Positions 36,142 to 47,808 of a stretch of DNA of 64,000 nucleotides are shown here, one piece after another (the first letter of the stretch is position 1; every line of letters starts with the position of its first letter). A program made the position numbers and the translations under genes. The stretch spans positions 39,393,606 to 39,457,605 of the forward strand of contig NC_030387.2 in the NCBI RefSeq assembly GCF_001625215.2, written 5' to 3'. The DNA comes from Daucus carota subsp. sativus. Its lineage: Eukaryota > Streptophyta > Magnoliopsida > Apiales > Apiaceae. The notes below the pieces were generated by a model. It was not told the origin of the DNA. It did not search any database and saw only the letters and a program-made list of their open reading frames with translations.

Positions 36142-37333
36142 TAGAGCCGGCCAAACGGGCGGGCCGTGCCGGTTCGGGCCGGTTCAAACGGGTTCCGAAC
36201 CGTCATCGGTGGAACCGTAACCGGCCCGTCAAACTGGCGGTCCGTGCCGTGCCCGGGCCGGGCTGGGAAAAAGAAAGTCGTAACCGTGATATACGGTTTA
36301 CACGGGTTTTGCGGTTCAGCGGTTCGGGCCGAATAATAACATGCTGCGGTTCTACGGTTCGGTTATACGGTTCACGGGTTTGCGCATGTGACTTTGTGTT
36401 AGTAACTAAAGTACAACAATTGTCAGTGGCTGAGTCACTGTCAAGTCCAACAGAGACACATAGTACTTGTTTTATTTTTTGTTTCTTTTTGTTTTTTTTG
36501 CCGGTTTATTTTTGTTTTTATTTTTTTTTAATTTAGTTTAAGTATTATTATGTAACTAATTAAGAGATCGTAAATTAATGGATTAAGTATTATTATGCAA
36601 CTAATTAATAAATTAATGGGTTAAGTATTATTATGTAACTAATTTTAACAATTCTTTAATGTTAAAAATTGGATAATAAAGTTTTATATGATATTAGTTT
36701 TGGAAATTATTTTTGTTTAGTGTTATTATGTAATTAATTATCAATAAAGTGTAAACTAATAAATAATTACCTAAATTTAAAAACTTAACCGAAATAAAAC
36801 TAACTAAATTATTTTTAAAAATAAAATTACCTAAATTTAAAAACTTAACCGAAACAAAATTAATTAATTCTTTTGCAAATAAAATTACTGAAATTTAAAA
36901 ACTAAAACGACACGAAATAAAATTAAGTAATTTTTTTATATAGTAAACGAAAATAAACTAAACTAACTAAACAACAACTAAAATTAACAAAATAAAACAA
37001 AAACTAACAAATTAAAACTCATGCAAAAAGAACAGAAAGCATTGTGAAGTTTGCTGATGGACTAAAAATTGGTGGTCGATGCACGAGTCTACGGTTCCGC
37101 GGTTCCGCGGTTCAAACCGCGGTTCCGCGGTTCAAACCAGGCCGGTTCCACGGGTTTCCGCGGTTCCGGGCCGGTTACGGTTCGGTCTTCCATTTCCTAA
37201 CCCGTATTCGGCACGTGCTCAGTATCGGTTCAGGTCGGTTTTGAACCGGCCCGTGTTTAGACGGTTACGGGCGGTTAAAAAGTCGGTTCGGGGCGTGCCG
37301 GTTCGGTCGGTTCGGCCCGTTTGGCCACCTCTA
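36142..37333. mobile_element. hAT-like non-autonomous element (1192 bp)
   Basis: Exact 8-bp target duplications ATCTCAAG at 36134-36141 and 37334-37341. Ends TAGAGCCGGCCAAACGGGC and the complement of TAGAGGTGGCCAAACGGGC. GC-rich subterminal arrays (cggttccgcggttc, gggccggttc) surround an AT-rich core (about 36530-37020). No transposase frame is seen. The unoccupied site survives in the left duplicate copy at 32150-32157. Confidence 0.95.
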
Positions 37334-37587
37334 ATCTCAAGTAGCTAAGCAACATTAATAAGGGTGACACTAAGAAAGAAAGTCAAAACAAATTAATTTG
37401 AACATGAGATAGTACAATCCAACTAAAAGGAGAGCTAAGAAATTTAGAACCAAACTCGTTGCTGCATATGTAACATTGGATTCAGCATGTTTAAGAGACA
37501 AGGGGCAAAACTATTTTAAAAAAGAAAAAAGACAAAAGATTGAAACTTTGAATCACCCAAAAGTGAAGGCCAGCCCACCAAGTTCAA

Positions 37588-39018
37588 TCACTCAATAATG
37601 GCATTAATAACTCCAGCACCAACAGTCTTTCCTCCTTCTCTAATAGCAAACCTCATTCCTTGCTCACAAGCAATCGGCACAATAAGCTCCACAACCATCT
37701 TCACACGGTCACCAGGCATAACCATTTTCGACTCTTCATCCTTCTCATTCTTAATAGTAGTCACTTTCCCAGTGACATCTGTAGTTCTCATGTAAAACTG
37801 AGGCCTGTATCCAGTGAAAAAAGGTGAATGCCTCCCACCTTCATCCTTCTTCAAAATATATACAATCGCCTCAAACTTTGTATGAGGTGTAATCGATCCA
37901 GGCTTAGCCAAAACCATCCCTCTCTGGATATCAATCTTCTGAATACCTCTTAACAACAACCCGACATTATCACCAGCCAAAGCCTCATCAAGAAACTTCT
38001 GAAACATTTCAACTCCAGTCACTGTTGTACCCCTAGTATCCTTCAACCCCACAATATCAACGGTCTCCCCAACCTTAATCGTCCCTCTCTCAACACGACC
38101 AGTGGCAACAGTCCCACGTCCCGTGATCGAAAAAACATCCTCAATTGCCATTAAGAAGGGCAACTCAGTCTGCCTCTGTGGAATAGGAATATAACTATCA
38201 ACATTATCCATCAAAGCATAAATCTTGTCAACCCACTCATTGTCCCCTCTCTTAATCGCGGGATTCTCCATCAGTGCTTCCAATGCCAACAATGCTGATC
38301 CTGACACAATTGGAATATCATCCCCTGGAAACTCATACTTATTCAATTCCTCCCTAACCTCCAACTCCACAAGCTCCAAAAGCTCGGCATCATCAACCTG
38401 ATCCTCTTTATTCAAGAAAACAACCATATTCGGAACCCCCACTTGTTTCGCCAACAAAATGTGTTCTTTAGTCTGTGGCATTGGCCCATCAGCACCCGAA
38501 ACCACTAAAATCGCTCCGTCCATCTGCGCAGCCCCTGTAATCATATTCTTGACATAATCAGCATGCCCTGGACAATCCACATGAGCATAATGCCTACTCT
38601 CAGTCTCATACTCAACAGTAGCTGTATTAATAGTAATCCCACGCGCTCTCTCCTCAGGAGCAGCATCAATTTCATCGTACTTCTTGGGTGCAGACCCTCC
38701 CATAGCAGCAAGCGCCATGGTCAACGCAGCAGTCAGAGTGGTTTTCCCATGGTCAACGTGCCCAATTGTGCCTATATTGATATGGGGTTTCTTCCTTTCG
38801 AATTTCCCACGCGCTGCGCGTACGGTCAGCCTGGTGGCGCGTGAGCGAAACGGGGAGGTGGGTGTTTGAAATTGGGAGGACAACGTTGATGGGTTGGCGA
38901 GAAAAGAGGAGGTGAGGATAAATTTCCGTGAACTTGTCGGAGAAAAGGCGGAATTAGGGTTAGGGTTTGCAGGGTTTATGAGGTTTATAGAAGAAGAAGA
39001 TAGAGCTGAAATCGCCAT
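37588..39018 (-). CDS. TUFA: Plastid translation elongation factor EF-Tu, nuclear gene (right copy)
   Basis: Second intronless gene for plastid EF-Tu, 476 residues, with the same transit peptide, the same GTP-binding motifs ([17 protein letters not shown]) and the same end as the copy at 32409-33836. Start chosen at MAISAL (39018); an in-frame upstream ATG at 39078 exists. The only coding difference I can find is one extra Ser codon (a 3-bp GAA/TTC-type repeat step) in the Ser run at residues 7-10. Both copies look functional. The leader just before the start differs (Glu versus Lys codon if read through), as do both flanks. It is the first gene downstream of the L19 gene, on the same strand. 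Confidence 0.96.
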   Translation of the reverse strand: MAISALSSSSINLINPANPNPNSAFSPTSSRKFILTSSFLANPSTLSSQFQTPTSPFRSRATRLTVRAARGKFERKKPHINIGTIGHVDHGKTTLTAALTMALAAMGGSAPKKYDEIDAAPEERARGITINTATVEYETESRHYAHVDCPGHADYVKNMITGAAQMDGAILVVSGADGPMPQTKEHILLAKQVGVPNMVVFLNKEDQVDDAELLELVELEVREELNKYEFPGDDIPIVSGSALLALEALMENPAIKRGDNEWVDKIYALMDNVDSYIPIPQRQTELPFLMAIEDVFSITGRGTVATGRVERGTIKVGETVDIVGLKDTRGTTVTGVEMFQKFLDEALAGDNVGLLLRGIQKIDIQRGMVLAKPGSITPHTKFEAIVYILKKDEGGRHSPFFTGYRPQFYMRTTDVTGKVTTIKNEKDEESKMVMPGDRVKMVVELIVPIACEQGMRFAIREGGKTVGAGVINAIIE

Positions 39019-39729
39019 TTTTGCTTTAAGCAAACAAGAGGGGTTCGGAGAATTTTGGGAGAGATGAGATAATAACAAGGAGATTGTGTGTTTTGTGTGA
39101 GTGAGTGTGTTCCTTTATCTATCTACAAAACATTTTGTATCTATAGTTTCTAGTCTAGAGATACAAATTCTAACCTCATATCTCATCCTATCCACTTTCA
39201 CAATTTCAAGATAACATTTTCATTTTAACTATTTTTCTAAAATTCAGTAAATAAATTACAAAAAAGATTTGGGATGGGAGGAGTTTGCTATTTGTTCAAA
39301 GTGAATTTATGATTTGCAGAAATTTTCAATATAAATATTTGTTTTTTTAGTTTTTATGAAAGGCACTATTAAGTTGGTTGTGACATGTTCTTTGATGTTT
39401 CAGTTTTGTTAAAAATCTGGCTCTCTTGGAGAATTTTTTGTGGTTGATGAAGTGCATTAGTGCCACTCTGTAAACTACATGCTACTCCAACAAGTGAGAT
39501 TATATCTGATAAGCCATCAAATCCCAAAAATAAAATTTTTGTAATCAATACTTCTACAGAGAATATTGGATACAACTTGAGATAACTCTATAAAGCTCGT
39601 ATCAATTCACTTAAATAAGATCATGGTGCAGATAATGAAATTATTGTGAGCTGGTGAAACATTTCATAGCAATCTGCCTTGCCACCCGAAAGACTGAAGC
39701 CAGTTTTGTACCTCCTGGAGGCACACGTC

Positions 39730-42267
39730 TTACTTGTTCTTAAGCGGATTCAGTCTATCCCTAAGATAGTAGAGTTTGGCCCTCCTCACTTTCTTCTTGT
39801 CCAGCACCTTTATCTCCTTTATATTAGGCGAATACCTGCACCAGACACTCTATTTGGTCACCAAGTACAGGAATGTCAAAGAAAAGGTGTAATCAAAGCA
39901 CAGAACCAAAAACCTTAAGTGCTTTTAATTATTATTGATTTTCAAGGGATGATTGTGTGTGTGTGTGTGTGTGTGTGTGTTTTTTTTTTGGGGGGGGGGG
40001 GGGGGGTGTTGAGCTCTAGTTAAGCTTGTTTGGAATGGAATGGAGGATGGAATGAAAATTTTGAACATCTATCAATAACATAATTCAAATTTTCATTCCA
40101 CTCCCCCCAGTTTCATTCATCCAAACCAAACACAATCTTAGATTAGGTAAAGCAGCTTCCAGATAGACTTAAAACTTTTGCAACTTTTTGAAAAACATTT
40201 ATATTAACTAATAGCACTGAAGTATAACAAAAACTAGTTTCTAGTTAACTTACAATGGAAAGAGAGATTCAACTCCAATTCCTGTTATCAGCCTTCTTAG
40301 TCTAATTGTAGTGTTGAGACCTGCATTGCGCCTTGCAATAACAATGCCTTTCAAGGTTGAAATACGTCTCTTGTTCTCAGGTGTTTCCTATGACCAGATG
40401 AATTATAACAGAATGTAGACGTAAATACTCCCAATCCACCAAGGATACATACTCACAGTAGATATTTATGGTATATATTTTTATATATGACCAACACATG
40501 TCCCTCTCTAAAACAAATTTTTACCACTTTGAGCTGGATTATATAACCAGGCTTGATATCAGGTATCTCTCTATGTGCTTTAACTTCTTCCACTGCTTCC
40601 TTGTCAAGAATCTGCGGATGTATAACGATTTTTTAGTCTAATACAAAAAGCAACAAACACCTTTAAATTCAGCAGTTGGTCTCCATTCTTAAAAAAACTA
40701 GACTGCTCATACCTGCATAATATTTCTGGCTGTTTTATCAAGCCTCTTGAACTTGATGCGTGGGACTACATCAGGGAGAGGAGCAGGATTATCTTTTAAA
40801 ACAGATGCAGAACTGCCCGTCGTGATGCATCTACTGTTTGTAGTTGACTTCATGGCAGACAGCTGTAAAGAACTTTTATCAGAATTTCCTTCGAATAAGT
40901 ACTTCGAATTTCAGATAACAATCTGTGCTACAGTAAAAACTTACTGGGAATATGGTTTGTGTATAATCATATACAGCCTTCAATTTATAATACTTTTTAA
41001 GAAAAATATTGTAGCCTACTAGCCTTTATACCATGAAATTATGTGGTCTCTCATAGCTAAAACAAAAACAGGACACTTACTCCATTACATAAAACAAATA
41101 AATTAGGCAATAACCGGAGCTGCTGAGTTAGTTTAGGCCAAACAGTGTAATTTTACCAGGATAATTTCAGCAGTTGTCTCTGCAGTATGTTGTTAGCATA
41201 TATGGCTAGGATTTGAAGATAATTAAGATAGTATGGAAGTAAAAGGACTTGATACTACACTCGTTTGAGGCTTCTCCTTTTCAAAATTCATCTTGCAACA
41301 AAAAATCTTCTTCTTTTTTTTCTCACCTGATCCGATCTATCTTTTTTTTTCTATATATATACTCAGGTTTTAATAAATTTCCCTCTAGAAACTAACCCAC
41401 GACCACATGCTTATAAATATTTCACTTGAAATACCTCTCAATTACCATCACGACAAACTCTCCTCATAACAAACAGAAGTTAGCCCCAAAATGATCTCTC
41501 TCTACTCTAAATGAAAAAAAAATTATGAATAATATGAAGACACATCCATCAATGATGTTGAACATTTGTTTATTTTGTATACGGGAATACCTTATGAATG
41601 TGTTATATCACATGCTTTTATCCACACAAGCAATCTCACTCCCACTTTCTCATATCACAAAATCAAGACAAGTATTCCCTAGTAGTTCAATCGAGTCTCA
41701 TAATACCTCAAAACTGTAATAAATGACTTTATCCACAGAAGCAATCCCAGTTTCCACAACACAAAACTAAGACAAAATACTCCCTCAGTTGCTCCATTGA
41801 GTCGCATAATAACACCTTTTACCATTAAATCTTTTGACAAATTATGTGATCATAGTACGGAGATAAACTAAATTAACAGAAATCAATTCAATAATCAAAA
41901 AAATGCTACCTTTTGTCCCACAAACTATTTTGCAAGAACTAGTACCCAAAGAAAATCCTATCCAACGACAATATACAAAATAAACAATCTTTTCCACTAA
42001 TCTCAACCAAGGCAATAAATTCTACAACAAGAAAGTAGCTAAAATGGTATAATGTCATACCAAGGAACACGAAAGCCTCGAAATTGGGCTTGTCGAAAAT
42101 CGACCAGAACAACGATTCAAGAAACCAGGAAGTGCATTTGAGCTAAAAGAATCAACCCCTTTTGAAGAAATTCCTGAAAAAGCCCTAGTTGTTACATAAT
42201 CAACATTTCTTGAATTACTATGCATAAGCCTAGTAGAACCTCGAATCTTGCCCAAAAAAGATTGCAT
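39730..42267 (-). CDS. Organellar ribosomal protein bL19, probably mitochondrial
   Basis: Large-subunit ribosomal protein of bacterial L19 type. Minus-strand exons: 42267-42061, 40862-40713, 40611-40525, 40387-40254 and 39835-39730, giving 227 residues with all junctions in phase. The first ~70 residues ([20 protein letters not shown]...) are rich in Arg and Ser with few acidic residues, which suggests a mitochondrial presequence; plastid targeting is not excluded. The conserved body runs from [14 protein letters not shown] through [21 protein letters not shown] and [47 protein letters not shown]. Exon 5 is duplicated at 34526-34697. Intron 1 is 1.2 kb. Confidence 0.92.
39951..40007. repeat. 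Composite low-complexity tract: (GT)n, poly-T, poly-G
   Basis: About 12 GT units, then about 10 T and a run of about 17 G. It occurs only in the right duplicate copy, at the point where the two copies stop matching. Confidence 0.9.
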
Positions 42268-42299
42268 CTTTTACTTCAAATCAATACAATCCTGCAATT

Positions 42300-43820
42300 A
42301 GACAAACCCCATGAAGTTTAAAGAAAGAATTTGTATGTATGTAGATAGATACACAGGCTATAGATACAGAAAAAGAGTGATGAACCTGTTGAGTGCTGTT
42401 GATATGGAAAGATTGAGAGTATGTTCGTTCTTTGACAACTAAACCCTATGCTTAGACCTTCGACCAGTGTTTCTAAAAAAATATTTTTTTATTTTTTAGT
42501 TATAGAAAGAAATTAAAATATATTTCCTGACAAAGAAATTAAAATACTTTTTGTTTATAAATTATGATTTATTTAAATCACTCATTTTCTGAGTTAATTA
42601 GGAGTGTGTTGTTCAGTTAGTGAATAAAAATATACGTAATAAAAATATACGTGAAGTAATATTTATTCAGTACTTAATTTAATTTTAATATAATTATTTG
42701 AATTGTTAATTTTGTACATGATATAAGGGTGACATGTTAATACATTTATATAAATATTTTATGTCAAAATATATAATATTATATACATAGAATATATATT
42801 TAATAATTTATTCAAAATACCGTATTTTCAGTATTTTCACCTTTTTGAAGTGATTGTTGGAAATACTAATTAAATATGTGTATGTAATTTTTTTTTGTAA
42901 ACTGTATAAAGGGGTTAATAATGTTGAAATATATATATGCATATATTTATTTGGAGAAAACTTTAAAGAAATTGTAAAATAATTTGTCAAAAAAAATGAT
43001 AATAAAATAATTAAAGTGATTGTTTTAATGAGATAAACGTAGATTTTAAGTTTAAATTAAATATGAGAATTTTTACACGGATTTATTTGAATTTTACGGT
43101 ATTTGTCTCTTTTTTCCGGTTAAAATAAGAACTAAGAAAAATTCCATATTACATATCATTTTTTATTATCAAATATTTTGATCGCGTCTAAAAAGTTTTA
43201 TTTGTAGAAATAGGTATGATTTTAAAAAGATTACATATAATATGTACATTTTCAAGAAAGAAGTTATTAAATTACTGAAAATTAAGATAAATCCCAAGTT
43301 AATTTTACAAAAATGACTTATAAGTGCAAGTTCAAGGTATTTCAAGGTGCCCATGTGAGTTCTGGTTTGATCAGTGTCATGGTGCAAGAATTTATTAGTG
43401 CATGGCCTCTCTGTGTCAGTTTGGCTTAGAAGGAGAGAGCCACTATACCAACAAGTCACTATACTATACTTCAGAGATCAACTAAATGCAATTAAGATAT
43501 GACCGATTAATCCTTATTCCGTACCTTCACCTGCCGATTCACTATTTTTAGGACAATGTGTGCATGCTTGTAAACCAACAATTCCAAGATCTCAATGTAG
43601 GCCAGATAGTTAACAATTATAGTATATTCTTCAGGAAAATAACATTTTAATCCTACTCTTATGTGGTGACTAGTACACACTAAACTTGTATAGCCGGCCA
43701 GGCGGCTTCAAAGTTTAATACTGCATGTAATATAATATGTCATGAGACTTGAAAATTTCATACTCTTTCATAATCTTCTGATCACCACTTTTTTATTTCC
43801 CAGAAAGATTGGATCATCCA
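42300..43820. other. Intergenic region, no gene recognised
   Basis: Very AT-rich between the start of the L19 gene and the receptor-like kinase. The short open frames here have no recognisable content. The last 100 bases are the probable leader of the kinase gene. Confidence 0.6.
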
Positions 43821-43824
43821 GAAA

Positions 43825-45696
43825 ATGATTCATTTTTCAAACAGCATTGGCCTTACCATTGTTCTTCTTTTGATGATGGCTCGAAATACGATTTCTTACC
43901 AGTTCTATGATAAGACTAACTGCACCTCAGATTCTGAAGTTTTTGGTTCAAACTACCTTTGCACCTCTGATAAGCTTCCATGTCAAACATTTATCATTTA
44001 TCGCGTTCAACAGGGCAATGAAACGCTTAATTCCATATCAGATTTGTTCAATCTTGAAAATGTGTCTGATATATTGTTTTATAACAATGTATCTGATTCA
44101 ATTCAGGCTTCTCTGCCTCCTGGCCATGAGATCATCATTCCCATCACTTGTGAGTGCCCTGATCGGTTCTCTCGGGCTGTTTTTTCATACAATGCTTCTG
44201 CATCAGAGTCACTCTCTTCGATTGCCTGTAGTGTTTTTGGAGGGCTGGTGAAAGCTCAGAGTCTTAGAGAGGAGAATCCTTATTATGGGAGAAGGGAGGG
44301 GCCTGAGTATTCTTTAGTCCATGTGCCTGTTCGATGTGCTTGCCCTGATTCGTTGGATTTGAGTGAGGGGATTAAGTATCTTGTAACGTATCCGATTATG
44401 GGAAGTGATTCTACAGATTTGATTGCTAGAAAATTTGGAGTGACTCAGCAGATCATCTGGGATGCCAACAGATTAAGCACATACACAGCAATATATCCTA
44501 GGACTGTTCTGATTATTCCTACGACAAGTGTCCCGAGTTTGAATTATGTTGTTGCTTCTCCTGGTGAAAATCCAAGTCCTCCTCAAAAATCCAGTCCTCT
44601 GGGTGACATTATTCCTGGTGAAGATAGAAAGAAAAATGTGAAATTTGCTGCTTATGTGGCGGTTGCTGTAGCTGGAGCCGTGGCTCTAGTGGGTGTATCC
44701 TTTTGTATGGTTATCTTAGGCATCAAGAGAAGAAGCCATCTGAGGTTCAAGAATTTGTCTCCTATAGTCCCACGTTCGTCTAATTTCTCTCCAGATTTTC
44801 TTGATGGAATGTCAAAGTTGAATAATTCACTGATATGTTTCAACTTGGATGAGCTGAGGAGTGCAACTGAGGACTTCAGTGAGGGTAGTTTGATTGGTTC
44901 ATCACTTTATCGGGGCAAAATAGGAGATACTTGTCTGGCAATTGAGGAAATGAGGTCAATGAAAGAAGCCAACCATGTTGTGTACATACTAACAAAGACG
45001 AATCATCTTAATGTGGTGAAGCTTCTAGGATTTTGTTATGGAACCAGACCATTTCTCCTATTTGAGTATGCTGAAAATCACAGCTTAAGATATTGTTTGT
45101 CGAATTCAAAGTTGGCTGAGCAGCTCACCTGGGCAAAAAGAATGCAGATAGCTTTTGATCTTGCGGTTGGCATACATTATATACATTACTGCACCAAGCC
45201 TACTTATGTCCATAGGAATATAAACAGCAAAAATGTTCTTATAACTGCAGACTGGAGGGCCAAGATTTCTGATTTTAAATTAGCTAAACCTCTAGTTTTC
45301 AGTGACCAAACTGGGGAGACCGATTGGAATGAGTCTGTGATAGTTGGTAAAAAAGGGTACTTATCTCCCGAATATATGAATGAAGGGCATGCCTCCACAA
45401 AGGTAGATGTATATGCATTTGGTGTTGTCTTACTCCAATTGTTATCAGCAAAAGAGGCCATTTCAGAAGAGAAATTCTTGAAGGATTCTATTGAGTTTTT
45501 GACTGAAGAGACGGAAGATTCTGCAGCCTGCTTGGAGAAGTTAAAGGAGTTCATGGATCCTGTTCTGAATGGTGATTATAATGTTGGTGATGCAATGAAT
45601 TTAGCACTTCTGGCTAAAGGTTGCGTAGAGAAGGACACCCTTCACCGACCAAACATGAATGATGTTCTGAAAGCTATTTCAAGAATGCTGTGGTGA
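43825..45696 (+). CDS. LysM receptor-like kinase, LYR / LYK4-LYK5 type, with degenerate kinase
   Basis: Plasma-membrane receptor of the family that perceives chitin or lipochitooligosaccharides, usually with an active LYK/CERK1 partner. Intronless, 623 residues. It has a signal peptide (about 1-24), an ectodomain with the CxC pairs CEC and CAC that separate three LysM domains, a transmembrane helix (about 271-299) and a kinase-like domain (about 330-620). The kinase lacks key residues: the glycine-rich loop is altered (GSSLYRGKIG), the AIK lysine is replaced (CLAIEEMR), the catalytic HRD reads HRN (about 462-464), and DFG reads DFK. It is therefore very probably an inactive pseudokinase, as is typical of LYR/LYK5-type receptors, which also lack introns. 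The ligand cannot be deduced. Confidence 0.93.
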   Translation: MIHFSNSIGLTIVLLLMMARNTISYQFYDKTNCTSDSEVFGSNYLCTSDKLPCQTFIIYRVQQGNETLNSISDLFNLENVSDILFYNNVSDSIQASLPPGHEIIIPITCECPDRFSRAVFSYNASASESLSSIACSVFGGLVKAQSLREENPYYGRREGPEYSLVHVPVRCACPDSLDLSEGIKYLVTYPIMGSDSTDLIARKFGVTQQIIWDANRLSTYTAIYPRTVLIIPTTSVPSLNYVVASPGENPSPPQKSSPLGDIIPGEDRKKNVKFAAYVAVAVAGAVALVGVSFCMVILGIKRRSHLRFKNLSPIVPRSSNFSPDFLDGMSKLNNSLICFNLDELRSATEDFSEGSLIGSSLYRGKIGDTCLAIEEMRSMKEANHVVYILTKTNHLNVVKLLGFCYGTRPFLLFEYAENHSLRYCLSNSKLAEQLTWAKRMQIAFDLAVGIHYIHYCTKPTYVHRNINSKNVLITADWRAKISDFKLAKPLVFSDQTGETDWNESVIVGKKGYLSPEYMNEGHASTKVDVYAFGVVLLQLLSAKEAISEEKFLKDSIEFLTEETEDSAACLEKLKEFMDPVLNGDYNVGDAMNLALLAKGCVEKDTLHRPNMNDVLKAISRMLW

Positions 45697-45699
45697 ATC

Positions 45700-47750
45700 A
45701 TTGCTGTACCCTGGATTTATTAGATTGAAATGCATATACATAGTTTGGACCAAAGTGGTTCTTTTTGTACTTTACTACCTCAATACGAGCAGAAATGTCG
45801 ACGATGAGCTATAATATTCTTATATGCAGCAGTTCAATGAGAACGAAGCAAATGACAACATCTAAATCCCACTGTTCTGCATATATTGTATTCTATACAT
45901 ATGCTTAACTAGTCAGCTGACAGTTCTCTCTTAAATTATTTAAGCATTCCAAATGTTATAGTTAATCTTTGTCATAAGTAATTGTAAACTTAGGTCTTAC
46001 TTTGTTATATATCATTGTCTTTTACCCTGTTACACAAATATATATATATCTTCTCATAAGGACATTAAAAGCTGATATTGTTTGATTCTTCTCTCATTCA
46101 GCTATGCTTAATCAGACCAATACAGGAATTTCTTTTTCATGATTATGAGTCGACCATTCACCCGATTTAATACTTAGTGCTATATTACTTGTGATCTTGT
46201 CAAGTTACCGCAGTTGAAGAAGGGATGCAGAATCATACTTTAGCAGTACTTCAGGAGATGTATCAGATTGCCAGTATTCATCTTAAACTATTCAAACTAA
46301 TTTATAGATACTAAGAACAAGTATTTATTTAAGTAGATTATATATTTAATGAAGTATACAAATATAGTAACTTTTTGATATTTTATACAGATATTGTACT
46401 CTTCTTATGAAGCTGTTTACAGTTAGACATAATGAGGTACCACTCTGATATTAATTAAAATGAATATTTTGGGTTTTGTTTTTGACTTTAGTGTTTTGGC
46501 ACACAGGAGTACAGAGACTCCCTTCTTTTTCTTTTTCTTTTTTCATTTCTGTATATTACAAATCTTATGGTTGTTTCAGAGACTATTCATGAATCTTAAG
46601 GTTTGTTAGGATCTTGGCTGGTTCCTTATCACCTATTCTGTTTCCTTATCATCACTGAATTGATCTTAATAAACACAGAATATTTAGCTATTTACTTAAT
46701 TTGCTACCAATTTTGTTTCTTTGATCAATCCGTTTTCCTGTTCGTATGAGGAGAAATGAATTAGGAGTAAATAGATTTTGTGAAAAGGCATTTCAAATGT
46801 CTAAGATACCTAAATTTTAGAAACCCTCTAAGCTTGCATTGTTTATTGAGGGTTGCAAATTGTTCCATGACAATGTGAGTTAGAAAGTGTTAATCTAAAG
46901 TTTTGGGGTGTGAAGTGCAAATAATTTTCAAAATAGGATTAATAGCATTCTGACCCTCAAAGTTTGACCAAATATACACATCTGCCCTCATGTACAAAAA
47001 CACACCTTTGCACCCATGAAGTTTGTCACTTGTACATCCTGACCCTCAATATTATACTTCAATATATCTCTTCCTGTTTTATCACTAAATTTGTTATATA
47101 TTGATTAAGTCCTTAACACTTCCGTGCTTGCACAAGTAAAGGCACATTAGTTTGTTAGGATTCCTTTATTACATGGTCCATGGATTCCAAGTCGTTGCGT
47201 TAATGGTTTTTACATAATGTGCTTTGAAGATATATCTATTGGCTTTTGATTGCTACAAGTGTTGCTCCAGAGTATTGTGATTGCTGAATGCATCTCATCC
47301 ATAACTACCCTTTCAAAATTAAGTAGCTAACATCCATCCTATCTTGTAGATTCATCCTTTACATAGATCAACTAAATGACACCGCACATTCTTTCTATAT
47401 ATACGTGGCTTTAGCTCCCACCTCCCTTATCAGTTATCATTCCGTATCTTTGACTGAGTTGTTATTTTTGTTTGTATGTTATCTTCAACCGAGTTGTTAC
47501 TTTTGTTCGTATGTGGAAAAGGAATGCATTTTCTAATTTCTAATATACCTGAATTTTGAAAATTGTCTAGGGGTGCATAGTGTAGTAATCAGAAATTTGG
47601 GGGAGCAAACTGTGTTCCATTACAATATACAGTTACTACTTAAGCACAAAGTTCCAGGGTGCAAAGTGTAAAGATTGCAAATAAACCAAAAATATCCTAT
47701 CTTTTCATAGCAGAATTATCTTCCTGTGACCAATTAAATGTGACCACATG
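45700..47750. other. Intergenic region upstream of the first P450
   Basis: AT-rich, no gene. Two diverged copies of the P450 upstream region can be seen: 46790-46930 resembles 47520-47690, and 47360-47430 (TTTCTATATATACGTGGCTTTAGCTC) resembles 47740-47785 (TTTCTATATATAGATAGTTTTGAGCTC). This suggests an old duplication of promoter sequence about 0.4-0.7 kb apart. Confidence 0.45.
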
Positions 47751-47758
47751 ATCTTTCT

Positions 47759-47766
47759 ATATATAG
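47759..47766 (+). promoter_or_regulatory. Probable TATA box of the first P450 gene
   Basis: TATATATA about 45 bases before the start codon at 47809. Confidence 0.5.
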
Positions 47767-47785
47767 ATAGTTTTGAGCTCTTTCC

Positions 47786-47806
47786 ATGGGCAAGCAAACT
47801 CAGTGA
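47786..47806 (+). promoter_or_regulatory. Short upstream open frame before the P450 start
   Basis: ATG followed by five codons and TGA (MGKQTQ). It ends two bases before the main ATG at 47809, in a different frame. If the transcript starts upstream of it, ribosomes would have to leak past or reinitiate. Confidence 0.45.
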
Positions 47807-47808
47807 AG

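Larger units (their letters stand above)
35702..40250. repeat. Segmental duplication, right copy
   Basis: Second copy of the 31630-35600 segment in the same orientation, separated from it by about 100 bp. It includes EF-Tu and L19 exon 5 and continues into the intact L19 gene, so it carries the original right flank. It is interrupted by a 1192-bp hAT-like element at 36142-37333 that is absent from the left copy. A GT/T/G low-complexity tract at 39951-40007 replaces about 0.6 kb of left-copy sequence. Confidence 0.9.

Noticed and set aside
36249-37348. Arg/Gly/Phe-rich open frames in the hAT-like element
   Set aside because: They come from GC-rich subterminal repeats and have no domain features.
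32409-39078. EF-Tu genes as plastid DNA inserted in the nucleus
   Set aside because: Both have a transit peptide, plant-nuclear leader and flanks, and lie in nuclear gene context; they are genuine nuclear genes for the plastid protein.
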